NCBI GenBank assembly: GCA_963837335.1
Contig: CAWINS010000011.1
Coordinates: forward strand, 62,001 to 126,000
From: RYN-230 sp963837335
Lineage (GTDB): Bacteria; Actinomycetota; Actinomycetes; Streptosporangiales; Streptosporangiaceae
Reading direction: 5' to 3'
Length of the DNA stretch: 64,000 nucleotides
The translations under genes were made by a program, and so were the position numbers. Position 1 is the stretch's first letter; each line of letters begins with the position of its first letter. The notes below the pieces were generated by a model. That model ran no database searches. It had not been told where the DNA came from and saw nothing but the letters and a program-made list of their open reading frames with translations. Shown piece after piece: positions 45,895 to 54,820 of the stretch.

Positions 45895-47427
45895 TCAGCC
45901 GCGGTCGAGGGCGGTGGCGAGCAGGCCGAGCGGCGGGGAGCCGAGGTCCATCAGGGCGGTGTGGAAGCGCAGCAGGGTGAAGCCGTTGCCCCAGTGCTTG
46001 CGGGCCTGCTCGCGCAGGTCCATGATCTCGAGCTTGCCCCACGTGTAACGCCCGTACGTCGGGTCGAACGTCGCCCGCCGGGCCTCCGACAGGGCGGCGG
46101 GACCGGCCAGGTGCGTGTCGGCCGCGAAACGGCGGGCACCCTCCTCGACGCTCATGCCCGCGGTGTGCACGCCGATCGAGCAGGCCAGCCGGGTCACCCG
46201 GACCAGGGCTTCCAGCCACACGCCCACCGCGAACCGGGGATCCTCGCTGAGGTATCCCTCCTCGACGCACAACTCCTCGGCGTAATGCGCCCAGCCCTCC
46301 ACGAACGCGGCGGAGTGCAGGGTCCGGCGTACCGGGCCGGCCGCCCGGCGCAGCGCGCGGCCGTGCGAGAAGTGCCCCGGCGCCACCTCGTGCACGACAA
46401 TGCCGGGCAGCGTGGTGGCGCTGAACACCTCCAGCCACTCCTCCTGCTCCTGCTCCGGCCAGCTGGGCTCGGGCGGCGTGACATAGAACCATGACGGTGC
46501 CTCGGGCTCGCCGGGCGAGGCGGTGGAGATCATCGCCATGGCCCAGCGGCGTGATTCCGGCGCGGGCCCGACCAGGCAGACGCCGTCGTTGTAGGGCATC
46601 AGGTTCCGTTCCCGGGTGAACTCGATGGCCTGATCGGTGCCGATCTGGGCCGCCTCGATCACCCCGTCCGGGCCCGGGTGATCATGGACCAGGTCCCGGC
46701 ACAGCTCCAGCGGCGGCCGGGTCGCGTCGATCCGGGCACAGTCCTCGGCCAGCCGGTTCAGCAGCCGGTCACGCTCGGCGTCGGCCCGCTCCGCCAGCGC
46801 CCCGAGGTCGACGTCGATGTCCTCGGCCGTGCTCATCAGGCTGCGCAGCCCGGCCGGGCCCAGCGCCGCGTCGGGGTTCCCCTGCCGGGCCGCGCGCTCC
46901 ACATGCGCGACGAGCCGGCGGTGCGCGGCCCGGGCGGCCGAGGCCACGGCGGGCGGGGCGCTCGCCGGGATGCCCGCGGCCAGCCCCTGGATGCCTCCGA
47001 TCAGCGAACTCGCGACCGGGGCGCTCACCTGGTCCAGCGAGGCCAGGGCCGCATCCACCGCCTGCGGCCACAGGGCCAGGTGCGCCAGCTTGGCCCGCTC
47101 GCGCTCCTCCGCCGGGGCGTACTCGCGGTCGTAGCAGGCCAGGTCCATCTCGGCCAGATAGGCCAGCGGGTTGCTCCGGTGCAGTTCCAGCTCGCCGTAG
47201 ACCACCTGGGCCCGCCGCTCGAACGCGGCCAGGTGGGACTCGTCGTGCGGATCGCCGACCCGGTCGCCGGACGAGGCAGCCTCCGCCAGCCGGGCCAGGC
47301 CGTCCCGCACCCCGCCGGGGGACAGGTCCTGGATCCGGCCGTCGTACTCGTGGCGTCCGCTGTACTCGCGTGCCTCGGCGACATCGAGATCGCAGACCGC
47401 CCGGACCCGCAGGGGAAGGTCATCCAT
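45895..47427 (-). CDS. DUF885-family putative metallopeptidase
   Basis: 510 residues, soluble, no signal peptide. The HExxH-like zinc motif of the family is HEVAPGHFSH, with the downstream Glu in FVEGWAHYAEELCVEEGYLS. Other family marks are WFYVTPPEPSWPEQEQEEWL and the C-terminal ATFDPTYGRYTWGKLEIMDL, then KHWGNGFTLLRFH. Related DUF885 proteins are believed to be peptidases; the substrate is not known. Start ATG 47427 (MDDLPLRVRAVCDLDVAEAR). It stands alone between the MarR-GNAT gene and the DUF4232 gene. Confidence 0.88.
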   Translation of the reverse strand: MDDLPLRVRAVCDLDVAEAREYSGRHEYDGRIQDLSPGGVRDGLARLAEAASSGDRVGDPHDESHLAAFERRAQVVYGELELHRSNPLAYLAEMDLACYDREYAPAEERERAKLAHLALWPQAVDAALASLDQVSAPVASSLIGGIQGLAAGIPASAPPAVASAARAAHRRLVAHVERAARQGNPDAALGPAGLRSLMSTAEDIDVDLGALAERADAERDRLLNRLAEDCARIDATRPPLELCRDLVHDHPGPDGVIEAAQIGTDQAIEFTRERNLMPYNDGVCLVGPAPESRRWAMAMISTASPGEPEAPSWFYVTPPEPSWPEQEQEEWLEVFSATTLPGIVVHEVAPGHFSHGRALRRAAGPVRRTLHSAAFVEGWAHYAEELCVEEGYLSEDPRFAVGVWLEALVRVTRLACSIGVHTAGMSVEEGARRFAADTHLAGPAALSEARRATFDPTYGRYTWGKLEIMDLREQARKHWGNGFTLLRFHTALMDLGSPPLGLLATALDRG

Positions 47428-47471
47428 GACCCTGACGCTATCGGGCCGGCCGGGCTGGCCGGCGGTGGGGT

Positions 47472-47528
47472 CAGCGGTTCAGCCGGGGTGCGGCCAGCGG
47501 TTCAGCCGGCGGTGCGGCCAGCGGTTCA
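47472..47528. repeat. two and a half 23-24-bp tandem repeats at the DUF4232 stop
   Basis: Units begin at 47472, 47495 and 47519 (CAGCGGTTCAGCCGG then GGTGCGGC). The last partial unit contains the DUF4232 stop (TCA on the + strand, 47526-47528), and each full unit repeats the same TTCA context. Confidence 0.8.
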
Positions 47529-48215
47529 CAGGCCCTGGCCGGGCCGGCCCGCGCCGCCCTTGACCGCGTCCACCGTGAGCGGGACGCCCAGCTTCGCGGG
47601 GAGCCTGGCGGAGCAGGTCGTCGCGGTGAACTTGATGTACAGCGCGGTGAACTGGCCGGGCGGGAAGACCTTGAGCCAGTGCGCGGTGACCGGCTGGCAG
47701 TCGGATTTGCTGTAGTTCAGGGCGTCGACGACCTGCACGGTCACGTGGGCCGTCCCGCCCGGGTTCAGGACTACCGTCCGGGGCGCGACCGCCGGGTTGC
47801 GGGAGGCGGGTTCGCCGATCTGGCTGCCGGACGGGCCGGTCACGAACGACACGCCCGGGTAGCCGAACAGGTAGCACGAGGTCTTGGACGTGTTGGTCAG
47901 GTTCAGCGGGTAGTAGGTGCTGCCGGCCGCCGCACCGCCCTGGCTGGTGTTCACCGTCCCGGACAGGTCGGCCGTGGGGCATGCGGGCACCGACGGCGAG
48001 CTGGGCGGGGTCTGCGGGGTGGTGGCTCCCGTGCTGGGCGGGGCGCTCGGGACCGCGGAGGATACCGGGGCTGGCGACGAGACGGGGGTGGCCGCCTGGC
48101 TTGCGGCTGCGCCGTTGTTGCTGCTGGCCGATCCGCAAGCCGCCGCGAGGGCACCGGTGCACAGCAGGGCGGCGGCGGCGCTGATTCGCCGGGCCACGTG
48201 GGCGGATGGTCTCAT
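47526..48215 (-). CDS. DUF4232-domain lipoprotein
   Basis: 229 residues from ATG 48215. Signal peptide ISAAAALLCTGALAAACG with lipobox LAAAC, so it is lipid-anchored outside. A Ser/Pro/Ala/Thr-rich spacer (residues 30-75) precedes the DUF4232 domain: CPTADLSGTVNTSQGGAAAG, then YYPLNLTNTSKTSCYLFGYP and GVSFVTGPSGSQIG, closing at SDCQPVTAHWLKVFPPGQFT. The paired Cys residues (CPTADL, TSCYLFG) are typical. Function unknown; the domain may bind a wall component. Its stop lies in a tandem repeat. Confidence 0.85.
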   Translation of the reverse strand: MRPSAHVARRISAAAALLCTGALAAACGSASSNNGAAASQAATPVSSPAPVSSAVPSAPPSTGATTPQTPPSSPSVPACPTADLSGTVNTSQGGAAAGSTYYPLNLTNTSKTSCYLFGYPGVSFVTGPSGSQIGEPASRNPAVAPRTVVLNPGGTAHVTVQVVDALNYSKSDCQPVTAHWLKVFPPGQFTALYIKFTATTCSARLPAKLGVPLTVDAVKGGAGRPGQGL

Positions 48216-48448
48216 CGGCGGTTCCCTTGTTCGGCGGGGCTGCGGTGGCGGGCTGTTGTGTGGCGGGCTATGCCTGGCGTGGCGGGGCCGCTCGCCGGGA
48301 CCCCAGGGGAGTCCTGACTCTTACGACGCAGTGTGCGGCATGGCGGTTGCGCGCACTTTGGTTTGCCCGGGCCGGGGCGCCCGGCGATTATGGCAGCTGG
48401 ATCCCGTCCCGTCCCCGGCCATGCTGGCCCACGCCGTCAGGAGCGCTG

Positions 48449-50326
48449 ATGCTGCCGCAGGGTTCGTCGTTCACCACCCGGCCGCAGCTTGCGGGCAGCT
48501 TCGGCATGGTCGCCTCCACCCACTGGCTGGCCACCGCATCCGGGATGGCGGTGCTGGAGGCCGGGGGCACGGCGTTCGACGCGGCCGTGGCGGCGGGCCT
48601 GGTGCTGCAGGTGGTCGAGCCGCACATGAACGGCCTGGGCGGTGAGGCGCCGATCATCGGCTTCGACGCGGGGCGGGGGGGTGACGGGACCGGCGTGTTC
48701 GTGGTGGACGGGCAGGGGCCCGCGCCGGGCGCGGCCACGCTGGCCGCGTTCGGCGCCCTGGATCTGGACCTGGTCCCGGGTAACGGCCTGCTCGCCGCCT
48801 GCGTGCCCGCGGCCTTCGGCAGCTGGATGCTGCTGCTCCAGCGGTACGGCCGGATGCGGCTGCGCGACGTCATGGCGTACGCGATCGGGTACGCCCGGGA
48901 CGGCTACCCGATGACGGCCGGGGTGAGCGCGGGCATCGCCGCCGCCGAGCCGGTCTTCCGCGATCACTGGCCCACCTCGGCCGAGATCTACCTGGCTGGC
49001 GGGGTGCCCGCCCCCGGGGCCCGGTTCGCCAATCCGGCCCTGGCCGCGACCTACCAGCGCCTCCTGGATGAGGCCGAGGCGGCCGGCGCCGGCCGCGACG
49101 TGCAGATCGAGGCGGCGCGCCGCGCGTTCTATGACGGGTTCGTGGCCGAAGCCATCGGCTCCTACCTGGGCCGGGCTGAGGTCATGGACGGGACGGGGGA
49201 GCGGCACCGGGCCTTGCTCAGCCCGGCGGACCTGGCGGGCTGGCGGGCCGGCACCGAGCCGCCGGTGACGCTGGACTTCGCCGGCCTCACCGTGTGCAAG
49301 ACGGGCCCGTGGGGCCAGGGGCCGGTGTTCCTGCAGCAACTGGCCCTGCTCGACGGGCTCGGCGTGAGCGAGATGGACCCGGCCGGCCCGGACTTCATCC
49401 ACACCGTGGTCGAGAGCGCGAAACTGGCCTTCGCCGACCGTGAGGCCTGGTACGGCGATCCCAGGTTCGCTGACGTCCCGCTCCGCGACCTGCTGTCCCG
49501 GTCCTACACCGCGGCCCGCAGGTCCCTGGTGGGCCCCTCCGCGTCCCCGGATCTGCGGCCCGGCCATCCCGGCGGAGCCCAGCCGCGGCTGCCCGGATAC
49601 GCGACCGGGGACGTGCGCGTCCCGGGCGGGCCCGTCCCGGCCGGCGTCGCGGCGGCCGAGCCCACCGCGGAGGAGTCCGGCGCCGCGGCCCGCCCGGCCT
49701 GGGAGGTCACCGGGCAGGGCACCCGCGCGGACTCGCGGCCGTCCCGGGGCGACACCTGCCATCTGGATGTCGCCGACCGGTTCGGGAACCTGGTGTCGGC
49801 CACGCCGAGCGGGGGCTGGCTGCAGAGCTCGCCGGTCATCCCCGGCCTTGGTTTCTGCCTGGGCACCCGGGCCCAGATGTTCACCCTGACCGCCGGCCTG
49901 CCCAACAGCCTGGCCCCGGGCAAGCGCCCGCGGACCACGCTCACGCCGAGCATGGCCCTGCGCGACGGGGAGCCCTACCTGGCCTTCGGCACCCCCGGCG
50001 GGGACCAGCAGGACCAGTGGACGCTGGTGTTCTTCCTGCGTCACGTGCTGTTCGGGATGAACCTGCAGGAGGCGATCGACGCGCCCGCCTTTCATACCCG
50101 GCACTTCCCGTCCTCGTTCTACCCGCGCGAATCGTGGCCGCTGGCGGTGGACGTGGAGGAGCGGGCCGGGGCCCAGGTGCTGGCTGAGCTGGGCCGCCGG
50201 GGGCACCAGGTCACGGTCCGGCCGCCCTGGTCGCTGGGCCGGGTCAGCGCGGTGGCCCGGGATCAGGGGATGCTGTACGCGGCCGCGAACCCCCGCGGCA
50301 TGCAGGGGTACGCGGCCGGCCGCTGA
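48449..50326 (+). CDS. ggt: gamma-glutamyltransferase family protein
   Basis: 625 residues from ATG 48449 (MLPQGSSFTTRPQLAGSFGM); AGGAGC precedes it. The Ntn-hydrolase fold is clear: MVASTHWLATASGMAVLEAG, then GGTAFDAAVAAGLVLQVVEP and HMNGLGGEAP. The autoproteolytic nucleophile is the Thr in GDTCHLDVADRFGNLVSATP. Later FCLGTRAQMFTL and PRTTLTPSMALRDGEPYLAF, FGTPGGDQQDQW are in place. No signal peptide is predicted from this start, unusual for a gamma-glutamyltransferase, so it may act on gamma-glutamyl or N-acyl compounds inside the cell. Its stop is 12 bases from the convergent MoxR-operon end. Confidence 0.9.
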   Translation: MLPQGSSFTTRPQLAGSFGMVASTHWLATASGMAVLEAGGTAFDAAVAAGLVLQVVEPHMNGLGGEAPIIGFDAGRGGDGTGVFVVDGQGPAPGAATLAAFGALDLDLVPGNGLLAACVPAAFGSWMLLLQRYGRMRLRDVMAYAIGYARDGYPMTAGVSAGIAAAEPVFRDHWPTSAEIYLAGGVPAPGARFANPALAATYQRLLDEAEAAGAGRDVQIEAARRAFYDGFVAEAIGSYLGRAEVMDGTGERHRALLSPADLAGWRAGTEPPVTLDFAGLTVCKTGPWGQGPVFLQQLALLDGLGVSEMDPAGPDFIHTVVESAKLAFADREAWYGDPRFADVPLRDLLSRSYTAARRSLVGPSASPDLRPGHPGGAQPRLPGYATGDVRVPGGPVPAGVAAAEPTAEESGAAARPAWEVTGQGTRADSRPSRGDTCHLDVADRFGNLVSATPSGGWLQSSPVIPGLGFCLGTRAQMFTLTAGLPNSLAPGKRPRTTLTPSMALRDGEPYLAFGTPGGDQQDQWTLVFFLRHVLFGMNLQEAIDAPAFHTRHFPSSFYPRESWPLAVDVEERAGAQVLAELGRRGHQVTVRPPWSLGRVSAVARDQGMLYAAANPRGMQGYAAGR

Positions 50327-50338
50327 ACACGCGGAGGG

Positions 50339-50968
50339 CTAGGCCGGGAGGGCGAGGGCGGCGGCCAGCACCGCGGCGACCGCGGCGGCGGCGCGGAGCC
50401 AGCCACCGGCCGGGCCGGCCCCGGCCGACGGCAGCAGCGCCGATCCCGCCGCCAGCACCAGCAACCCCAGCCCCGCGGCCAGCACCGGCGCCTGGCTGCG
50501 CAGCACCGTGGTGGCCTCGCCGGGGCCCCCGGTGGACTCGGCCAGGTGCGTGGCCAGCAGGTACGCGACCAGAGCCACGCCGAGCACGGCGGTGTGCCAG
50601 GGCCGGGCCGGATGGAGAGCTTCCAGGGCCAGGGCGCCGAGCGTGACTCCCTCGGCCCAGGGAAGCCGGCGCAGCCGGTCCAGGCCGCCCAGGCCGAGGC
50701 GGGCCAGCGGCCCGGGATAGGCACCCGGCCCGGGCGCCACCACGGCCGCCGTGGCCAGCTGGCCGATGCCCCCGGCCACGCAGCAGGCGGCGAGCACGGT
50801 GAGGGCCGGGGCGGCGGCGCCGGCTGACCCCGGGGGTGACGCCGCCCAGGCCACGCAGGCCGCGCCGAGCAGGCCGGCCACGGTGGTGAGCCGGACGGTG
50901 CTGCGGCGCCACCAGATCCGCCAGCTGGCCCGCAGCGCCGGCGGCGGCCCCTCCGTCAGCGAGGTCAT
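50339..50968 (-). CDS. membrane protein of the MoxR operon
   Basis: 209 residues from ATG 50968 (MTSLTEGPPPALRASWRIWW) in an ATGA overlap with the DUF58 gene. Five to six hydrophobic stretches, such as LTTVAGLLGAACVAWAAS, ALTVLAACCVAGGIGQLATA, LGVALVAYLLATHLAES and VLAAGLGLLVLAAGSALLP. No named domain. Its location at the end of a MoxR/DUF58/DUF4129 operon suggests a supporting role in the same membrane complex. Convergent to the ggt gene. Confidence 0.65.
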   Translation of the reverse strand: MTSLTEGPPPALRASWRIWWRRSTVRLTTVAGLLGAACVAWAASPPGSAGAAAPALTVLAACCVAGGIGQLATAAVVAPGPGAYPGPLARLGLGGLDRLRRLPWAEGVTLGALALEALHPARPWHTAVLGVALVAYLLATHLAESTGGPGEATTVLRSQAPVLAAGLGLLVLAAGSALLPSAGAGPAGGWLRAAAAVAAVLAAALALPA

Positions 50969-52215
50969 CGGCGCGTCACCATGGCCCGGCGGGTCAGCGG
51001 GGCCAGCGACAGGTCCAGGCTCTGCTCCCCGTCCCAAGCCGCGACCGGGATGTCCAGCTCGCGCAGGGAGAACCGGATCGCCTGCTGCTCCATCCGCCAG
51101 ATCCGCTGGGCCAGCCGGGCACCCCGGCCCCGGCCCGCGCTGGGTTCCCCGTTGAGCACGTCGACGATCAGCACCGCGAAGCCGCGCTGGCGCAGGTCGC
51201 GCAGGGTTTCCACCAGCCGCGGGTCCATCAGCGGGGTGAAGACCAGGATCAGCGCGCCGGGGGGCAGCGCCTGCCGGGGCAGCCGGGAGAACCCGGTGTC
51301 CGCGGTCCAGTCCCGGTCCTGGGTGAGCATGGCCTCGGCGATCCGGTAGTAGTGCCGCTGGCCGTGCCCCGGCGCCAGCCACCGGGCCCGGTAGCGGTAG
51401 GTGATGAACCCCACCCGGTCCCGCGTGTCCAGGTAAGCCCGGGCCGCGGCGGCCGCGCCGCGCAGCGCGATGTCCACCACATGACGTTCGGTGTCGTCCC
51501 CGTCCCAGGCCGTGTCGACCAGGATCACCACGTCCTGGGAGCGTTCGGCCTGGAACGTGTTCACCTGGAGCCGGCCGCGCCGGGTGGTGGCCGGCCAGTT
51601 GATGCTGCGCTGCCGGTCGCCTGGCACGTACTCGCGCACGCCCGCGAACTCGGCGCCCTCACCGGGCGCCCGCGCGGAGTGCTCGCCGAGCCGCTGGGGC
51701 AGGCGGCTCAGCACCACCCGGGTCCGCTGGGCCGCCGGGCGCGGGTAGCACTCCAGGGACGGCAGCCCGATCCGGGCCCGGCCCTCGGCCAGCCGCCAGC
51801 GGTCACGCAGCACGATCTCGGCGGTGCCCACCCGCCGCCGCCCCCAGCGCTTCACCAGGAACGGCACGGTGACCCGGTGGCCCGGGGCGTAGCCGCGCCG
51901 CTGCCCCGGCGCGGCCCGCAACGGGACGATCTCGTGCGCCGGGTGCAGCAGGACCGCCGCGGTGTAGTCCCCGCTGCCTGAGATCGCCGCGGTGACCGCG
52001 GCCCGCTCGCCTTCGATCAGCCGGCTTCCGGTCAGCCCGGTCGTCACCTGGGCGTGCGACGGCCGTCCCGGCCGCCGGGGGGAGAGCAGCAGCAAGGCCG
52101 GGGCGGCCGCGCCGGCGAACTCGGGCCGTCTGGTCACGAGCGCGAGCGCCAGGCCGGCCAGGGCCAGCGTCAGCAGGCGGCGCGCGTGCCGGGACAGGCT
52201 CCACGACAGTGACAC
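50965..52215 (-). CDS. DUF58-domain protein
   Basis: 416 residues from GTG 52215 (MSLSWSLSRHARRLLTLALA). Two N-terminal membrane helices are followed by a cytoplasmic part with the DUF58 signature: RLGEHSARAPGEGAEFAGVR, then EYVPGDRQRSINWPATTRRG and RLQVNTFQAERSQDVVILVD, where VILVDTAWDG resembles the MIDAS-like start of a von Willebrand A fold. This protein family partners with MoxR ATPases in a membrane-linked folding or assembly process, by family analogy. It is translationally coupled to the next gene. Confidence 0.9.
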   Translation of the reverse strand: MSLSWSLSRHARRLLTLALAGLALALVTRRPEFAGAAAPALLLLSPRRPGRPSHAQVTTGLTGSRLIEGERAAVTAAISGSGDYTAAVLLHPAHEIVPLRAAPGQRRGYAPGHRVTVPFLVKRWGRRRVGTAEIVLRDRWRLAEGRARIGLPSLECYPRPAAQRTRVVLSRLPQRLGEHSARAPGEGAEFAGVREYVPGDRQRSINWPATTRRGRLQVNTFQAERSQDVVILVDTAWDGDDTERHVVDIALRGAAAAARAYLDTRDRVGFITYRYRARWLAPGHGQRHYYRIAEAMLTQDRDWTADTGFSRLPRQALPPGALILVFTPLMDPRLVETLRDLRQRGFAVLIVDVLNGEPSAGRGRGARLAQRIWRMEQQAIRFSLRELDIPVAAWDGEQSLDLSLAPLTRRAMVTRR

Positions 52216-52298
52216 GGTGGTGGTGGATTCGTGTTCCGGGCCGGCCAGCGGGGCGGCGGTGCCAGGCCGGGCCGGGGCGTCCCCTCGGCACCGGGCGG

Positions 52299-53282
52299 TC
52301 AGGCACGGGCGGCGGACGGGTCGGTCCGTGGCGTCGGCACGCTGGCGAGCAGCGTGGCCACCACATCATCCGGCTGGACCTGGCGGACCCACAATTCGGG
52401 CCGCAGCGTGATCCGGTGCGCGAGCGCGGGCACCGCCACGCTCTTGATGTCGTCCGGGATCACGTAGTCCCGCAGCTGCAGCAGGGCCTGGCCGCGCGCC
52501 AGCTGGATGATGGCCAGCCCGCCGCGGGGGCTGGCTCCCACCTGGATCTGCCGGTGCTCCCGGGTGGCCCGGACCAGGGCGACGACGTAGTCGATCAGGT
52601 CGGCCGACACCTCCACATCCTCCAGCGCGGCCCGCATGGCGAGCACTTCGCGGGCGTCGGTGACCTGCTGGAGCACCGCGTTCTCGGCCCGGCGATCCAG
52701 CCGCCGCTGCAGCATGGCCGCCTCGTCCGCGCTGTCCAGGTAGCCCAGCCGCAGCCGCATCATGAACCGGTCGAGCTGCGCCTCGGGCAGCTCGTAGGTG
52801 CCCTCGTACTCGATCGGGTTGTCGGTGGCCAGCACGATGAAGGGCTGCGGGAGCGGGCGGGTCTGCCCGTCCATGCTTACCTGCCCCTCGCCCATGGCCT
52901 CCAGCAGCGCGGCCTGGGTCTTGGGCGGGGTCCGGTTGATCTCGTCCGCGAGCAGCAGCTGGGTGAACACCGGGCCCGGCCGGAACTGCATCTCCGCGGT
53001 CCGCTGGTCGTACATGGGCGCGCCGATCACGTCGGAGGGCAGCATGTCCGGGGTGAACTGGATGCGCGCGAAGTCCAGGCCGAGGACCTGTGCGAAGGTC
53101 CGGGCGATCAGCGTCTTGCCCAGCCCGGGCAGGTCTTCCAGGAGGATGTGGCCGCCGGCCAGGATCCCGATCAGCACCAGTTCCAGGGCGCGCCGGTGCC
53201 CGACGACCGCGCGCTGCACCTCCGCGAGCACCTGGGCGGACCGCTGCGCGGTCTCGCCGGGAGTCAGGGTCTTGTCCGTCAC
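52299..53282 (-). CDS. MoxR-family AAA+ ATPase
   Basis: 327 residues from GTG 53282, in a GTGA overlap with the gene before. Walker A: ILLEDLPGLGKTLIARTFAQ; Walker B: LLLADEINRTPPKTQAALLE; sensor 1: PFIVLATDNPIEYEGTYELP; arginine finger/AAA lid: AQLDRFMMRLRLGYL; then PRGGLAIIQLARGQALLQLR. This is the standard RavA/MoxR group of chaperone-like ATPases. It should act with the DUF58 and DUF4129 membrane proteins encoded around it. A gap of 83 bases separates it from the DUF58 gene. Confidence 0.93.
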   Translation of the reverse strand: MTDKTLTPGETAQRSAQVLAEVQRAVVGHRRALELVLIGILAGGHILLEDLPGLGKTLIARTFAQVLGLDFARIQFTPDMLPSDVIGAPMYDQRTAEMQFRPGPVFTQLLLADEINRTPPKTQAALLEAMGEGQVSMDGQTRPLPQPFIVLATDNPIEYEGTYELPEAQLDRFMMRLRLGYLDSADEAAMLQRRLDRRAENAVLQQVTDAREVLAMRAALEDVEVSADLIDYVVALVRATREHRQIQVGASPRGGLAIIQLARGQALLQLRDYVIPDDIKSVAVPALAHRITLRPELWVRQVQPDDVVATLLASVPTPRTDPSAARA

Positions 53283-53875
53283 AGGTGCTCCAGTCGGTCG
53301 AGAAGGCGGGCCAGGGTCCGGTAGGGAATCCCCGGCTGGTCGCCAGGCGGGGACGGCGCGGCAGGCCGGGCCGGGTCGACCCACCGCCAGAGGCTGTCGT
53401 AGCCGGGGTTGCCCTGGGTGAAGGCCTGCCGGGCGGCGGCGGGGTCGTCGTAGAGGCTGATCCCGTGCCGCTCGGCCAGCCGCGAGGCCAGCAGATGCTC
53501 CAGCTGGCCGCGCAGGCCGGCCTCGTAGGCCGTCATCGAGGCCTGGGCGTCGCTCAGCCGGGACCGCCGCCGCCACTGGCGGGAGAAGGACGACAGCACC
53601 GGCGCCGGTACCGCCGGGTCGGGGCCGCTGACGTCCTCGGCCGAAGACGCCAGCCCCGGGGGGCGCACCAGGCTGCGCAGCACGACCAGGCTGATCACCC
53701 CGGCCGTCACCGCCACCAGCGCGAGCGCGCCCGGACCGGCCACCGCGTAACCGGCCGCGGCGGTCGCGGTCACCGCCGCGGCGGCGATGATGAGCTCGGG
53801 CCCGGGCGGCCAGCCGGCCCCGCCCGGGTCGCCGGGGCCGGACCGGCCGGCGCGGGTGCTGCCCCGGCCGGTCAT
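53279..53875 (-). CDS. membrane protein of the MoxR operon
   Basis: 198 residues from ATG 53875 (MTGRGSTRAGRSGPGDPGGA), overlapping the DUF4129 stop (ATGA). Two helices near the N-terminus (ELIIAAAAVTATAAAGYAVA, ALALVAVTAGVISLVVLRSL) and then a soluble C-terminal region of about 120 residues with SRQWRRRSRLSDAQASMTAY and HLLASRLAERHGISLYDDPA. It fits the small unnamed membrane protein usually found in this operon type, between the MoxR and DUF4129 genes. Function is not known. Confidence 0.7.
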   Translation of the reverse strand: MTGRGSTRAGRSGPGDPGGAGWPPGPELIIAAAAVTATAAAGYAVAGPGALALVAVTAGVISLVVLRSLVRPPGLASSAEDVSGPDPAVPAPVLSSFSRQWRRRSRLSDAQASMTAYEAGLRGQLEHLLASRLAERHGISLYDDPAAARQAFTQGNPGYDSLWRWVDPARPAAPSPPGDQPGIPYRTLARLLDRLEHL

Positions 53876-54814
53876 GACGAACCTCGCAGGTCGGCGGCGA
53901 GCTGCTCCAGCGCGTTCCGGGCGGCGTCACGCTGGGCCGTGGAGAGCTCGTGGGCCGAGAAACGGGCCTCGTAGAACAGCCCGGTCAGCTCCCCGGCCGC
54001 CGATCCGCGGACGAGTCCCGCCCCGGCCGCCCGGGCCAGGAACTCATCGGGCGTGTCCGCGACCTCGTGGTCCGCGCCGGCCGCGGCCAGGCTCCGCTCC
54101 ATGGCCACGTAGCAGGCGATGATGGCGGCCCGGGCGTCGTCCAGCGCGGCCAGCGCCCGCCGCCCGGAGCTGATCGCGTCACGCAGGTCACTGCGCTGCC
54201 CCTCGGCCAGCGACCCTTCGTCGGGCGGCAGCACGTCGTGCTCGGGCTGGCGCCGCCGCAGCAGCACGACGCACGCCACGATCCCGCCGATGAGGGCCAG
54301 GATGAGCAGGGCGTACAGGATGCCGGCCAGCGGCAGCCGGAACGCCGCGCCCGGGTGCGGGGGCCGCGGTCAGGCTGGGCCTGGCGGTCGGCTGCGGCTG
54401 GGTGGGCTGCGGCTGCGGCGGCAGCGGATGAGGGTGCAGCGGCACGGCCAGTATCAGCACCGCCGGGATGGCGGCCAGCCCGGCCAGCAGACCGGCCCGC
54501 AGCACGCCGCGCAGCCGGTGGACGCGGAAGTCGTCGCTGGGCTGGCGCCCCCGGACCAGCAGCGCGATGAGCAGCCCGGCCAGGATGACCTCCAGCGTCA
54601 CCCCGATGGCGATCCCGTCCCGGCGATACGGGCCGTGCCAGCCGTGCAGCGTGAAGGCGCCGCGCAGCCCGACCAGGACGCCGGCGATGAGCAGCGCGGT
54701 CAGCAGCAGCCGGGCCAGGGCCGGCCCGCGCAGGGCGCTGGCGGAGGCGGGCTCAGGTGCCCTGCCGGTCTGGGCAGGCTCACCCGCCGGGACTGCTGTC
54801 TGCCTGCTGGTCAT
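53872..54814 (-). CDS. DUF4129-domain membrane protein, one frameshift
   Basis: From ATG 54814 (MTSRQTAVPAGEPAQTGRAP), helices LARLLLTALLIAGVLVGLRG, GIAIGVTLEVILAGLLIALL and LRAGLLAGLAAIPAVLILAV are followed by a PQPQPTQPQPTARP spacer. Near 54362 the frame changes by one base and gives another helix (LPLAGILYALLILALIGGIV), then the cytosolic DUF4129 domain: CYVAMERSLAAAGADHEVAD, then TPDEFLARAAGAGLVRGSAA and GLFYEARFSAHELSTAQRDA. The YEAxxS and TPxEFL marks are typical. It opens the MoxR operon. The shift is probably a sequence indel. Confidence 0.75.
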
Positions 54815-54820
54815 GATCTC

